Source: Rhynchopus euleeides
Taxonomy: Eukaryota; Euglenozoa; Diplonemea; Diplonemida; Diplonemidae
DNA: 64,000 nucleotides
NCBI GenBank assembly: GCA_963210315.1
Contig: OY723267.1
Coordinates: 2,046,001-2,110,000, forward strand
Direction of reading: 5' to 3'
Shown: positions 21,948 to 32,181 of the stretch, piece after piece
How positions within the stretch are numbered: position 1 is the first letter of the stretch
Layout of the letters: every line of letters begins with the position of its first letter
Translations under genes and position numbers: made by a program
Notes under the pieces: model-generated
Seen by the model: only the letters and a program-made list of their open reading frames with translations
Database searches by the model: none
What the model was told of the DNA's origin: nothing

Positions 21948-22311
21948 GCGTGACGCACCGCGTGCAGGGGACGTGCTGCTTGGGATAAACCGCAGCACGA
22001 CACCCTGTGCACGCCCCCCACCGCCAGGTGGCTGTTTGTAACCCCCTCGCTTCCTTGCTGTTCGCTTCCCCCCTGTTACCTCTTGTGCTGCCCCCCTGCG
22101 GGGCGGCCCCTGTGTCCCAACCGACCGCACCATGCCCTCCTGTGGCACGCTGTTTGTGATCCTCTTCACAGTCCGCAGAACGACACCCCCTCCCCCCTCT
22201 CACCACCCCCACCCACCCCACACCCTTGCCCCCTCTCACCACGCCTCCAACACCACCCCCCCCCACCCTCCCACACCCCAACCCCCCAGGCTCACACAAC
22301 ACACCGACACC

Positions 22312-22794
22312 ATGAGTGACAACCTGGCCCTCTTGGCTGGACTCGGCTGCGGTGCCCTGGGCATCGGATGCCTTGTCAGCACCCTCTTCCGTAAATCCTC
22401 CGCCGAGGTGATGTCCCCCAACAAGAAGGAGCTGTACCGCGTGCTCCCCCAGCCGGGCGAGCCGGACTACAAGCAGATCACTGTGGCAGACCTCAAGGCG
22501 CACGACTTCCCTGCGGATAGCGAGTTCCTCCGCAAGGAGAAGCGCAGCTGGATGCTGCTCTACGGGATTGTCGTCGACGTGACAGACTACCTGGACACCC
22601 ACCCGGGGGGTGTCGAGATTGTCGGCGACCAGGTCACCAGTCTCGCTGAGTGGGCACAGTCGCAGGACGGGCCTGCCCCGGATGCCGAGGGAGAGTACGA
22701 GCCCTACCACGATCTGTCAGTCAGCCGAGAGGTCGCAGGGCTTGTTGGCGAGCCGGGCTGCCGCCCCATCTATGTCGGCCACTTTGTCCAGTGA
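22312..22794 (+). CDS. Cytochrome b5-like heme-domain protein with N-terminal membrane anchor
   Basis: Single exon of 160 codons. Residues 4-25 are hydrophobic and Gly-rich (LALLAGLGCGALGIGCLVSTLF), so this is a likely N-terminal anchor. A cytochrome b5-type core follows: SWMLLYGIVVDVTDYLDTHPGG (about 80-101), whose HPGG His is the usual first heme ligand. The expected second ligand region is unclear; the only later His residues are in EPYHDLS and VGHFVQ, and the helical part is Asp/Glu-rich. Heme binding is therefore uncertain. MAPR-type proteins are the closest alternative. The ATG follows a long C-rich tract ending in CCCCCCAGG, consistent with an acceptor site. Confidence 0.7.
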   Translation: MSDNLALLAGLGCGALGIGCLVSTLFRKSSAEVMSPNKKELYRVLPQPGEPDYKQITVADLKAHDFPADSEFLRKEKRSWMLLYGIVVDVTDYLDTHPGGVEIVGDQVTSLAEWAQSQDGPAPDAEGEYEPYHDLSVSREVAGLVGEPGCRPIYVGHFVQ

Positions 22795-23088
22795 GGACGT
22801 GAGGATGCGTGAGAACACTGCCCTCCCGGGGGCGTGTGGTTGTTCTGCAGAAGTCAACCCAGCTGCCGATAGCTGCTCGGGGGTGAGGGGAGACGCTGGA
22901 TGCCAGCAATCCCGGGCGGTCGTCATGGCGCGGTTGTTCGGTTGAGGCGGTTGTGGGTAGCACAGCAGGATGCACCGTGCAGTATATGCCCCCCCTCGGC
23001 ACACGGTGCCTGCAGCGACGCCTGCCAAATGAGTGGGGGAGTATTTTATCCCCACGACTCCGCTGTGAGGGGTGGGGTGGGGGGGGTA

Positions 23089-24240
23089 GGGGGGGTCATA
23101 TGCCTCTTTAAAAAGCGAGTAAAATGGAAAATTTCAACAATGCCGAAAATCGAACTTCTGTGTACCGTTACACACTCCAACACCCCCAGAGGGTCCCATA
23201 TGCGTTGCATCTGCAAAATTTTGACATTTGTCCATGATTTGTCACCTTTATTGCGTGATGTGAAAAAAGTGCCCATGAGTGGTACCTGTGGGCACTTTTG
23301 CCACCACCACAACCAACACATTCCTGCAATGGATGTGTCCCCAGGGGGGTAGGCAGGTGTGAAATCAACGCAGATTACACATATTGGAGAGGAACTGTCA
23401 GAGAAGTCCTATTGTTGCGGTCGGTGCCATCTTCTGCTGTAACTCTGTTGGCAGCCTGCCTGAAGGCTGCCACAACCCCGGCCGCTGGCTGCCACCACCC
23501 ACAAAATCAAGTACCATCTCGATACTTCCTCATGCGTGTATCAGAGCACATTCAAAAACTTCCCCGATGATGTTTCCCTGATGCCTGCGACCAACAATTT
23601 TGTCAAGGGGTCCACTCTCGTATGATCCGGGCTACAGTAGCCCACTGAACGCCTCTACCGCAGCGATGGTGCCGTGCCAGCACAATCAGCAGGGTCTGAT
23701 CACAATGCCCCCCTCGTCCTGAGACAGGAAGAGATGGATGTGTGTTCCCAAGAGGATACAGGCAGCCGAAGATGCTGCGTGCAAGGCACATGGTTCTCGC
23801 AGCTGCAGCAATAAGGTCGAGCGATGAAAGAACCTCTCACGAGCCTCAAATCAGTAGCCAGGAGGGAGTGCCCATTACAGCAGGTGAGGAGGGCTGGCGT
23901 TATTCAGGAGTTCGGAGAATCGCGCGATTGACCCCTCTTTCACCATCCACACCTCCTAGTCAGTCCCCTCCATCACAGAGGCATGCAGCAAGCGTGTTCT
24001 CACCAGGAAAAATATGACGGTACGTGTCCTAGCCACCCCAGAATGGGGCCCAGGTACCACTCAGGGGCACATTTTTCCGGATCACATCTGAGCGACCCAG
24101 AGAGGGTCGTCCAGGCTGTGGGATGCCCTGGGGGGTGTTTCTGGGGCGATATGGGTGACTTTTTCGCCTCGATACCATGCTGGGGGGTCCGATTGGGGCA
24201 TCTCAAAATTTTCCATTTTACTCGCACATATGACCCCCCC
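23089..24240. mobile_element. Non-autonomous TIR element, TA target, GGGGGGGTCATATG ends
   Basis: Flanking TA dinucleotides are at 23087-23088 and 24241-24242. The left end is GGGGGGGTCATATG, the right end CATATGACCCCCCC. Inner homology includes GCGAGTAAAATGGAAAATTT (left) and its inverse (right). The 1152 bp contain no recognisable protein. The terminal motif matches GGGGGGGTCAAATG of the elements at 3626-6279 and 7451-8597, so the three probably use related transposases. Confidence 0.8.
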
Positions 24241-24321
24241 TAGGCATACAGTGCAAACGATAATTATTATCGCATACGATAATTATTATCGTATTCCCAT
24301 TATCGTATATTATCGTACCTA

Positions 24322-25206
24322 CCCCCCCCCGTGTTTAAGTCCCCTATCCAAACGTCAAAATCGGGGCCAAGGGGACTTAAACACATCGGAGGGGACTTAA
24401 ACACGCCTGCCACCTGTTTCCTGAGGGAACCGGGGAGAGGCCGTATTATATCGATTCCGAGGCACATCTGGACAGATTCTGGGGACCTGGGTGCTGGGGC
24501 CTCAAACCCCTTTGCCTCTCACACTGCTTCAGGGCCACCCTACTCTGCCAAGCACTGCCCATAACCACTGACTTGGGGTGGTCAGGCTGCCAAAGCTGCA
24601 GGGCAAGCAACCCAAGGGGGCCTGAAGCGCAAGAGATGTCGTGCCTCAGGGGTTGATGCTAGCCCTGGGAGGTGTCAAGCTTTCCGCTAGATGTCCCATG
24701 GGAGATGGCATGTCCCCTGGGCCAACCGACGTTCTCCCCTGGGAGACGGGACACACAGCGGGTGCTCAGGCGGGGCCAGCTGGGGGTGGCAGTATGGGTG
24801 GCGTGGGGATCCGAGGGCGCTGAGCACTGGCACACTGCGGCCCTCGCCACTGCTAGCTGCCCCGCTGTGCCGCAGAATTGATTCCCGACTCCAGTGCGAC
24901 AAGAGGGGCTGGCGCACGACCTGCATCGCACAGCGAGGCTGTGGATGAGGACGAGCGACGTGACCCGGACTGCCCCCTGCGGGGCAGTCCGGGCCACGCG
25001 CGGGTATCCGAAGCCCCCAGGCTCCCTCCCTGGCCTCCACACGTGCCTCACATCCTGGTGGTCCGCCAACGGACACCTGGAAAAATCGAGAAAAAATGCC
25101 CCCCAACCAAACTACTAGACCGGGTGTTTAAGTCCCTTCGGGAAAATTGGCCGCCGAGGGGACTTAAACACATCATATGGATAGGGGACTTAAACACGGG
25201 GGGGGG
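24322..25206. mobile_element. 885-bp TIR element with GTGTTTAAGTCCCC repeats
   Basis: Perfect 28-bp TIRs: nine C then GTGTTTAAGTCCCCTATCC at the left, the exact inverse at the right. TA flanks both sides (24320-24321, 25207-25208). GGGGACTTAAACAC is repeated subterminally at each end (three units left, three right). It sits at the centre of a larger palindrome (GTACC-TA-GGTATAC) of the host element. No protein recognised. Confidence 0.85.
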
Positions 25207-25886
25207 TAGGTATACGATAATATACGATAATGGTGCGATAATTTTTTGAGATTTTCGGAAAACCAGAAATCAGCCCAGAGCACATTGAAAAAGTGGTAAA
25301 AGTGGAGCCGGAAGCTGCCATTTTTGCTTCTTTGAATTATTGGTGACGGGGGGCTTCACTCAGAAGTGTAGAATGTCCCTCACAAATGGGTAGCAGAGAC
25401 ACAACACACATAGTGCCATGACATGCACATCACTATGTCTGTCTGAAGAAGTTTCAGGCACAGTGGGGCGGAGAGGACTCTGGGGATTGGGCAGTGGCCG
25501 TTCCACATGCCCTTCCCCTCGTGACTTACACCCTGTCGCCACCCCACTTCATGGAAAACATGACTACGCAGCAACAGGGTCATACTTGCGGCGGTATGCA
25601 ACCACCAGTACAGCCTGTTGCGGGTTCGCAAAGCCGACTGGTACGCTGCCTTGCCGTCGGGACCCAGATACTGAGGACACCCCTGTGAGAACACTGAGGG
25701 AAGACGTTGGGCTAGCCTAGTTGAAGCAGGTGTCGGGGTGACCGAGACAGAGCACCCTGCCCAGAACATGAACAAGAAAGACTGTTCGACTGATGGGGAA
25801 GAACCTGATAGGCAGGTGTGGTCTTCGGTGCAATGTTTGGAGAGATCGGGAGATTTCTCTTCAAGGCTACCACTTATGTTGGACTT

Positions 25887-25972
25887 GGCCTTCGCTCCCG
25901 TGAGCAGTGAAAAAGTGAGGAACACCGTTCTTCCCCTCTGACTGACGACCAGTGATGACATAGCGAAGGACC
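25887..25972. repeat. Small hairpin element, copy 3 (diverged)
   Basis: Arms GGCCTTCGCT and AGCGAAGGACC flank CAGTGAAAAAGTGAGGAAC and CTTCCCCTCTGACTGACGA. These inner motifs match copy 1 at 10198-10306. Its termini are less perfect than those of copies 1 and 2. Confidence 0.5.
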
Positions 25973-26533
25973 TTGAATGGGGTTTGAACCCGAGAGAGGC
26001 AATACTCAACCAAAGGTATTCTTCAGGACCTGGCACGGAACGGGCGATACGAACGCTCCCACCGTGCGCACGGACCTGTCTGCAACTCTACAAGGAACCA
26101 CGGGGTGGCGCGCGCACATCACCTCGGAGGCCTCAAGGAGCCTGCCTGACCTGCACGACTCCGCTGCGCTACAAGGCGGAGCTCGGGCGCCATCCTCACC
26201 GACAGCAAGGCAAGGGGTGATGATCATCTGGAGACACCTGAGCCCATGCAGGATTGGAGAGACGCGATCCACCTGAGGGAGACCACCATCCACCTCCTTC
26301 GGACAGACCACACAGCCTTGTCGATGACCACAGCAGCCCGGACACAGACCAGTACGCGTACCCTGCCTGCAGCACCGGACCCCACAGGCTCATCTTACCC
26401 TTCCTGGGGCTGGGAGAATGGTAGTGATCTCTATTTTGTGGCTGATTGTGGCCCTTGGCGGGGTTTGGTGGCGTTTGGCGGTGGTAAACTGGAGATTTCG
26501 GTGATTGGTTTCGGGCAAAATCAGGTGGGTATC

Positions 26534-27524
26534 TGGTGCCCCTGATTTACCCCTTTTTCACTACGCACAAACTACGCAATCTGGGGGGGGGGTCTCGCTT
26601 TTTGGTCCCCCCCCAGTTTTTTTTGGTCCCCCTTTCTGTGTGGCTACTGAGACAGGACTGGAGGCACTGCGCTGACCGAGCAAAAAATTATTGCCAGAAC
26701 TCACTATACACCGTACGAAAGAACGCACGACATGTGGGGCGGGACTCCAGAAACACCTGGGCAAGGTTGCCCCATGCCCAGAAACACCTGAGAAGGAAGT
26801 GAGTTCCAGGAGCCGCGTAGAACACCCTCGAGATTGTGAATGATGATACGATCACAGCCTTCAGGTCGATGCGAGGTGCCACCCTGAAGGTGGCCCTTGA
26901 CATCAAGGAGAGCGTCGGCCGAGGGGTCGACGAAAAGCTGAAGAAGGCGCTACTGGCACTGGATCCCGCGGGGTATACGGAGGTCACCGCCACACAGGCA
27001 ACCTCCGCTGACAACGTCCAGGAGACGTTATCCGAGGGGATCACAACGGCACTAGAGATCTGTGTCACGGGATCCAGGCGCCCACTCTCCCTCGACGGTC
27101 TGGGGATTGTTGTTGGGTATGGTGTCGTTTCCTGCAGCTGCAAAAAAGCGTAGCAACTGTGCTTCCTTCTTCCTTAATGATGCGTTGACGCTTCCACCCG
27201 GAGGAGCTGAAGCAGGCACCGCTTAATGATGCGTTGATGCTTCCACCCGACGAGCTGAAGCAGGCACCGCGCCAAAGGGCACCCCCAAAGAGACCTGCAA
27301 AGACTGCGTCGAAACCCGCACCGAAGGCTGCCAGCGCTGCAGCACCTGAAGAACCTGCAGCACCTGAAGCGCCTGCACCCTCACTGACCCCGGAACAGCA
27401 AGAACTCCTTGAGTTTGGGGTCCCGGCATAGAGACAGAGAATGGCTGAGTAAATCAAAAAATGAGACCCCCCCCCCCTTTTCACTACGCACAAACTACGC
27501 AATATGGGGTCGTCAGGGGCACCA
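26534..27524. mobile_element. TIR element with TGGTG ends and TACGCA subterminal repeats, 5-bp duplication
   Basis: The TIRs TGGTGCCCCTGA / TCAGGGGCACCA are flanked by GTATC at 26529-26533 and 27525-27529. CACTACGCACAAACTACGCAAT occurs near both ends in the same orientation. A 50-bp tandem duplication (CTTAATGATGCGTTGA...) is at about 27175-27275. Small frames (26836-27153 and 27234-27431; the latter Ala/Pro/Lys-rich) are unassigned. The terminal and subterminal motifs and 5-bp duplication match the element at 62224-63375. Confidence 0.8.
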
Positions 27525-27709
27525 GTATCGCATACGATAATGGGATTATCGTATGTTATCGCATACGATAATAATTATCGTATCCGGTCGTATACGATAA
27601 TGGGATTATCGCATCATACGATAATGGATTATCGTATGCGATAATTTTCCGAAAATTATCGTATCTGGTATATGTGCGATAATAATTATCGTTTGCACTG
27701 TATGCCTAG

Positions 27710-29030
27710 GTGGGGGGGGGGGGGGGGGCGGGGGGGGTAGAGAGGGTGTCGTTATGATTCAGGGCACCGGGGGGAGGGGCTGCCGTGCCGCTATCACCCC
27801 ACATCTAGCTTATTTATTTTGCCTCAGCTCCCCCCCCCCCCCTCTCTCTACCCCTCCCCCCCCCTCCGAAATTGTGAAGGGTGATCATTCTTGTGCTCCC
27901 TTCAAATTCGATTTCACTACCCCCCCTCCGAAAAATCCCGCACGGGGAGGGAGTGATGCGGCAGGCAGCCCCCACCGGGGGGCCCCACGATCCCACTCTT
28001 ATTTCCCCCCCCCCCCCTCCCGAACAGTATCTAGCCGCGATGTGGGACGGGAGGGTGGACAGTCCCCCTGTGTTCATTCCTTCGGGGATCCCTACCGACT
28101 CCGACTATCCCATCCCTTTGCACCCCTTTCCTGCAGCCGCCCTCTGTATTCCGCCCCGCGACAGTGACAGGCTGTCCCCTGCAGTGCCTCGCTACCGACG
28201 GAACCTGAATGGTGCGACACCCTGTCTCCCACTCATGTCTGGCTTCTTTCGTTGTGTGTGTGGGGGGGGGGGGGGTGGAGTGTGTGCCGCCTTGACGCGG
28301 CTGTATTGCTTTTTTTGCAGAGCTTTTTGAGAATTGGACCGGTTGCACAAACAAACACATTACGTACCGCCGGCTCCTTTTTTTTGCCTGAGCTGAGCAA
28401 GATAAATATTCCAGCCATGCGCAAGGTGGGGGGGGTTTTTTTTGGACAGGAAAGAAGATGCGTTGAGATCAGTTTTGCTCCAGCTGCAGGACGTGCATCC
28501 ACTCTCACCGAGGGGGCGCGGAACAGATTGGGGGGCCATCAATTTATCGAATCGATTCGTCCAAAAAAAAAGCATCGGTGAACAGTGTGAGAGGCTCCTG
28601 GCTTGCAGATGGCTGCAGTCCGACCAGAATCATTCCCGTGTGAGTGTGTCCACAGTGCCTGAACACGAGGCCCACAGAACGAGGCAGCCGCTCCTCCCTC
28701 CCACCGAGGGTGCGTTGTGGTCGCTGCGCCAGATTCCTTGACATGCGGCACGCTTGGGAGTGCCCTCTCCCCCACCTCCCCTCCCCCCCGCCCCCCCTGC
28801 CCCAGCTAGCTTTTGCCCTTCTGATTCTCCCCCCTGCCGCATTTCCCCCCCCCCCCCCAATCTCAGCCATGAGAAGGGGGTGTTCTGAATGAACAGAACA
28901 GCCCAGCCGCACCGCCTGCCTCTCTGCCTCGAAGCCCTCCACCGCCCCCCCCTGCCATCTCCTTGGCCTTCAGGGCGTGTGTGCATCTCGACACCCCCCC
29001 CTCCCGCCCCCTCTCTACTCCACTCCAAAG
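27710..29030. other. Intergenic DNA, poly-G/poly-C rich
   Basis: Long homopolymer tracts (27711-27738, 27830-27860, 28005-28018, 28260-28275) and no supported gene. The stretch before 29031 is strongly pyrimidine-rich and is probably the leader region of the Rab escort gene. Confidence 0.5.
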
Positions 29031-30998
29031 ATGGACGAATACCCACCTAACACCGATACCATCGATGAGACCGACTTCGACGTCATCATCCAGGGCACAG
29101 GCCTGGAAGAATCGCTGATTGCAGGATCCCTGGCGCGCAGTGGGTTGAAAGTCCTCCATCTCGACGACAATTCGGTCTATGGGGGGAGCTGGGGGACGCT
29201 GACCCTGAAGCAGTTCCTCGATGTTGTGGGGAGGTCTGGCGGGAAGCTGCACCACTTCGGGGAGGAGGGTCGCCTCCAGGAGGCCGCACCGCGCGGCTGG
29301 AATATCGACCTCACCCCGCGTGGGGTTGCCTCTGGAGGTGCCTTTGTGGACATGCTGATCGAGAGCAACTCCGGGAGATATCTCGAGTTTAAAAACCTCG
29401 ACCGGAACCTGATTTACCTCTCGCAGGAGCATGGGTTTGTCGACCTACCTTCGGGCAGAGCCGAGGTGTTCAAAACGAAGAACCTTGCGGCGATGGAGAA
29501 GCGTCGCCTGATGCAGATGATGCAATACTGCGACGCAGAGGCGTCTCCACTCCCGGAGGGGATGGCGTCACGCCCCGTCTCGGAATTCCTCCGCTCACAC
29601 CTCAAGATGAACGACAAGCTGTTCAGCCTCGTCATGTTCTCCCTCCTCGGGCAGAGCACGGCAGACTCCCCCCTCGACACCGCATCTGCGCTGGAGAAGC
29701 TCCGCACCTTGGGAGCCTCCGTGGGGAGATACGGCCCGACCAACATGCTCTACCCCAACTACGGCGTGTCGGAGCTGTGCCAATCGATGTGCCGCGTCTG
29801 CGCGATCTACAGAGGAGTCTATATCCTGCGCCGCAAGGCCTCTGAAATCCTTGTCGAGGAGTCCCCTGAAGGGGCCCCCGCAGTGTCCGGCGTGCGGTGC
29901 AACGCAGGGCAGGTTTTCACCTGCAAACACTTTGTGGCGTCGGAAGCCGTGGCGCTCCGGAGGGGGGACGGCGGCGAGGAGGCTGAGGCTGTGGCTGCGA
30001 CTGAGCCCCTCCGGAAGGAGCACCGCGCCGTGGTTATCTCCAACGCGTCGTTTTTCAACGCCCTCCCGCATGCTGGCGGGGCGGAGGAGGAGGAGGAGGA
30101 TGGCGAGGCAGGGGAGGAGGCCCGGAAGCAGAAGGCGCCCTACAACACGGTGTTTGCAACGCTGCCCCCCGGCGCCCTGGGGGAGGGGCTCCCCGCGTCT
30201 GCGGTGCAGCTGTTTGAGGTGTCGTATTCCACCGCGTCGTGCCCCAAGGGGTACTACTGCCTGCACCTGACGCAGGCTGTGGGGGAGGCGCCGTCCGACC
30301 TGGAGTCCGTCGTGTCGCACTTCATCGACCCTGAGTCGGGGTGCTTCCGCGAGGCGTACAGTGGTGCGGAGGAGGTGGAGGGTGGGGCAGTGGGGGCGGC
30401 GGCACTGACTGCGTTCTTCACGTCGCCCACAGCCATGGGGACAGCGGAGGTTGCTGTGCCGGGCACTGGGGGTGTGGAGGGTGTCTACCAGTGTGGGGCA
30501 ACCGCGCTGGAGGCGGATGTCGACGGGGCCCTGGAGAGGGCGAAGGCTGTGTTCCGCAGCGTCATGCTGCGTGAGGTGGGCATCAGAGGTATGGCACAGC
30601 TCAGGTGGTGGGGGTGGGGGGGGGGGGGCTCGCTGGCATGTGTTCCTATCCCCCCCCTCCCTTTTTAGTCGCCACACACCGTCCCATAAAACAATACAGG
30701 CGAGCCTAAGGAAGAGGATGAGAAGGCGAAGGACTGCCCGTTTGACCCGCACACATTCTTCCCCCCGCTGCCTGACCCCGAAGGCACGTCTGGGGCGGAC
30801 GACCCGGAGAGTGTCATGCTGGGTGTTGCAGTGCCGAACGCGCTGGACGCCACCAAGTTTGAAGACGCGGGGCCAGCAGGCGACACCGACGAGGCTGTGC
30901 CTGAGGAGGGTGCAGCAGCAGTGCAGGAGGAGGGCGACGCCCAGCAGGCAGAGGCGGTATCGCCAGAGGTTCCGACACCGCAGCCCACGGAGGACTGA
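29031..30998 (+). CDS. Rab escort protein (CHM/REP family), two exons
   Basis: Exons 29031-30588 and 30700-30998 join in frame through a 111-nt intron (GTATGG...ATACAG) to give 618 residues, close to the usual REP size. REP presents newly made Rab GTPases to geranylgeranyl transferase II. The N-terminus has the FAD-like Rossmann signature of the GDI/REP superfamily (DFDVIIQGTGLEESLIAG..., then VLHLDDNSVYGGSW). A conserved block follows (YLEFKNLDRNLIYLS, DLPSGRAEVFKTKNLAAMEKRRLMQMM, about 120-165). GTGL-E-S and the size favour REP over GDI. There are acidic/Gly inserts (about 345-375), typical of REP. The second exon encodes DCPFDPHTFFPPLPDPEG and an acidic tail. Confidence 0.88.
30589..30699 (+). 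other. Spliceosomal intron in the Rab escort gene
   Basis: Starts GTATGGC, ends AATACAG, with a phase-1 junction. Removing it extends the frame by 99 codons rich in Asp/Glu/Pro to a stop at 30996-30998. Confidence 0.75.
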
Positions 30999-32181
30999 GG
31001 ATGAGGGATGAGCTGGCATGGCGGCGGCGCTGGGCCCCGCTGCAGTTCGGTCCAGACAACACAAATCCTTGCCGAGTGGTGGAGGAGGGGGGCCTGACCC
31101 AGACTCGAGACTGATTGGTTGCTGCAAGTGAGACAGACGATGGAAAGGGTGATTGGGTGGGCTGGGGTTGGGCGGTTGAAGCTAAAACTGTATCTGTCAT
31201 CCTGCGCGCGCGTGTGTGTGAATGTGTGGCACGGCATGTTAGCCCCCCCGTGCCCCGTTCTCATCACACGGGCGGTGGGAGCCCTGCCCTTGCTTAGGGT
31301 TCCCTCCCTTTATTCTTTTGAGAGTTGTGCCCGGAAACGCGCCAGTGAAAATCCACACAGTTCTGCACTCCGAGAAAAAGGGTGCAAAGTGTGTGCCAGT
31401 GGAAGTCGCACAAGAGTTCGCTTGTGTGCGACCTGCAGTGAACAAAAAGGTGAAAACGTGTGTGCGGGGGGTGGGATGTGCCTTATTGTTATTGTTTCCC
31501 CCCTCAACAAGCTCTTGTCTGAGTAGACGGTTAGCAACCAATACGAAACGGCCGATGACACACGTGTTGGTTTGTTCTTCCTGACCCTCCAGCAGCCAAG
31601 CTGATGCAGGACGAAGCTTGTGGATTGGCTGCGAGGGGTAGGGTCGGGGGATGGGAGGGGTGAAATATGCGAGCGTCTCAAAAGCCACATCGCACCCAGG
31701 TCAATACTGAGTGTGGATGTGTGTGCACTATGTCGGATATCCCTAGCCCGAACAGAAGGCCACCCGAGTTGGGTGGTGGCAGAGCCAGCATCTGCGTGAG
31801 AAGCCAGAGGATGCCTTGCGACACCGCTACACACAAACTGCCTCCCAACAGCCATTGGCGAAAAGCCCCGCACCCACCACCCTGCCTGCTGCACATGATG
31901 ATACCAATTATAATCCTTGAAATCCGACAGCACCGCTGAAGGCGGAAGACACACGCATGACTTAACACTGCTGATCTGTGCTGTGGCACAGGAGGCTGCA
32001 CGCATGAACACGAGTAACCTTCCGGGGATGACCGGTCTCTCTGTCCCGGCCCGTCCGATAAAAGGTTGCGAGAGAAGCCATGCCTGCAGACACATCAACA
32101 CAGCACACACCGCACAACACCCACACCACAGATACCACCCTTCCTTCCTTCCTTCCTTCCTTCTTCCTCATCACCATCAAC
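30999..32181. other. Intergenic DNA
   Basis: No supported gene. A segment near 31427-31470 (TGTGCGACCTGCAGTGAACA) resembles one at about 38654-38700 in the first intron of the NOT1-like gene, so a short dispersed repeat is possible. A (TTCC)n run lies at 32141-32162 just before the Cys-rich gene. Confidence 0.5.
32141..32162. repeat. (TTCC)n microsatellite in the leader of the Cys-rich gene
   Basis: Five TTCC units directly before TTCTTCCTCATCACCATCAAC-ATG. It could act as the polypyrimidine tract of the leader. Confidence 0.7.

Larger units (their letters stand above)
24244..27705. mobile_element. Composite TIR element, CTAG target duplication, GATAATTATTATC-rich ends
   Basis: It begins GCATACAGTGCAAACGATAA and ends with the reverse complement, and is flanked by CTAG at 24240-24243 and 27706-27709. 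Both ends (24257-24320 and about 27525-27690) carry many TATCGTA/GATAAT palindromes. Other elements are nested inside at 24322-25206, 25887-25972 and 26534-27524. A 4-bp CTAG duplication is unusual, and I do not assign a superfamily. No intact transposase is seen. Confidence 0.8.

Noticed and set aside
21546-22169. Arg/Gln-rich minus-strand frames opposite the 114-aa gene copies
   Set aside because: They recur identically in all three copies only because the DNA is copied; the plus-strand frame has only silent changes, showing it is the coding one.
27234-27431. Ala/Pro/Lys-rich short protein
   Set aside because: It lies inside a TIR element next to a 50-bp tandem duplication and resembles no family; not strong enough as a gene.
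24244-27690. CRISPR-like array of GATAAT repeats
   Set aside because: The repeats are irregular palindromes without unique spacers of equal length, in a eukaryotic transposon end.
29595-31127. Minus-strand 510-codon frame over the Rab escort gene
   Set aside because: Antisense shadow; the plus strand has clear REP motifs and a valid intron.
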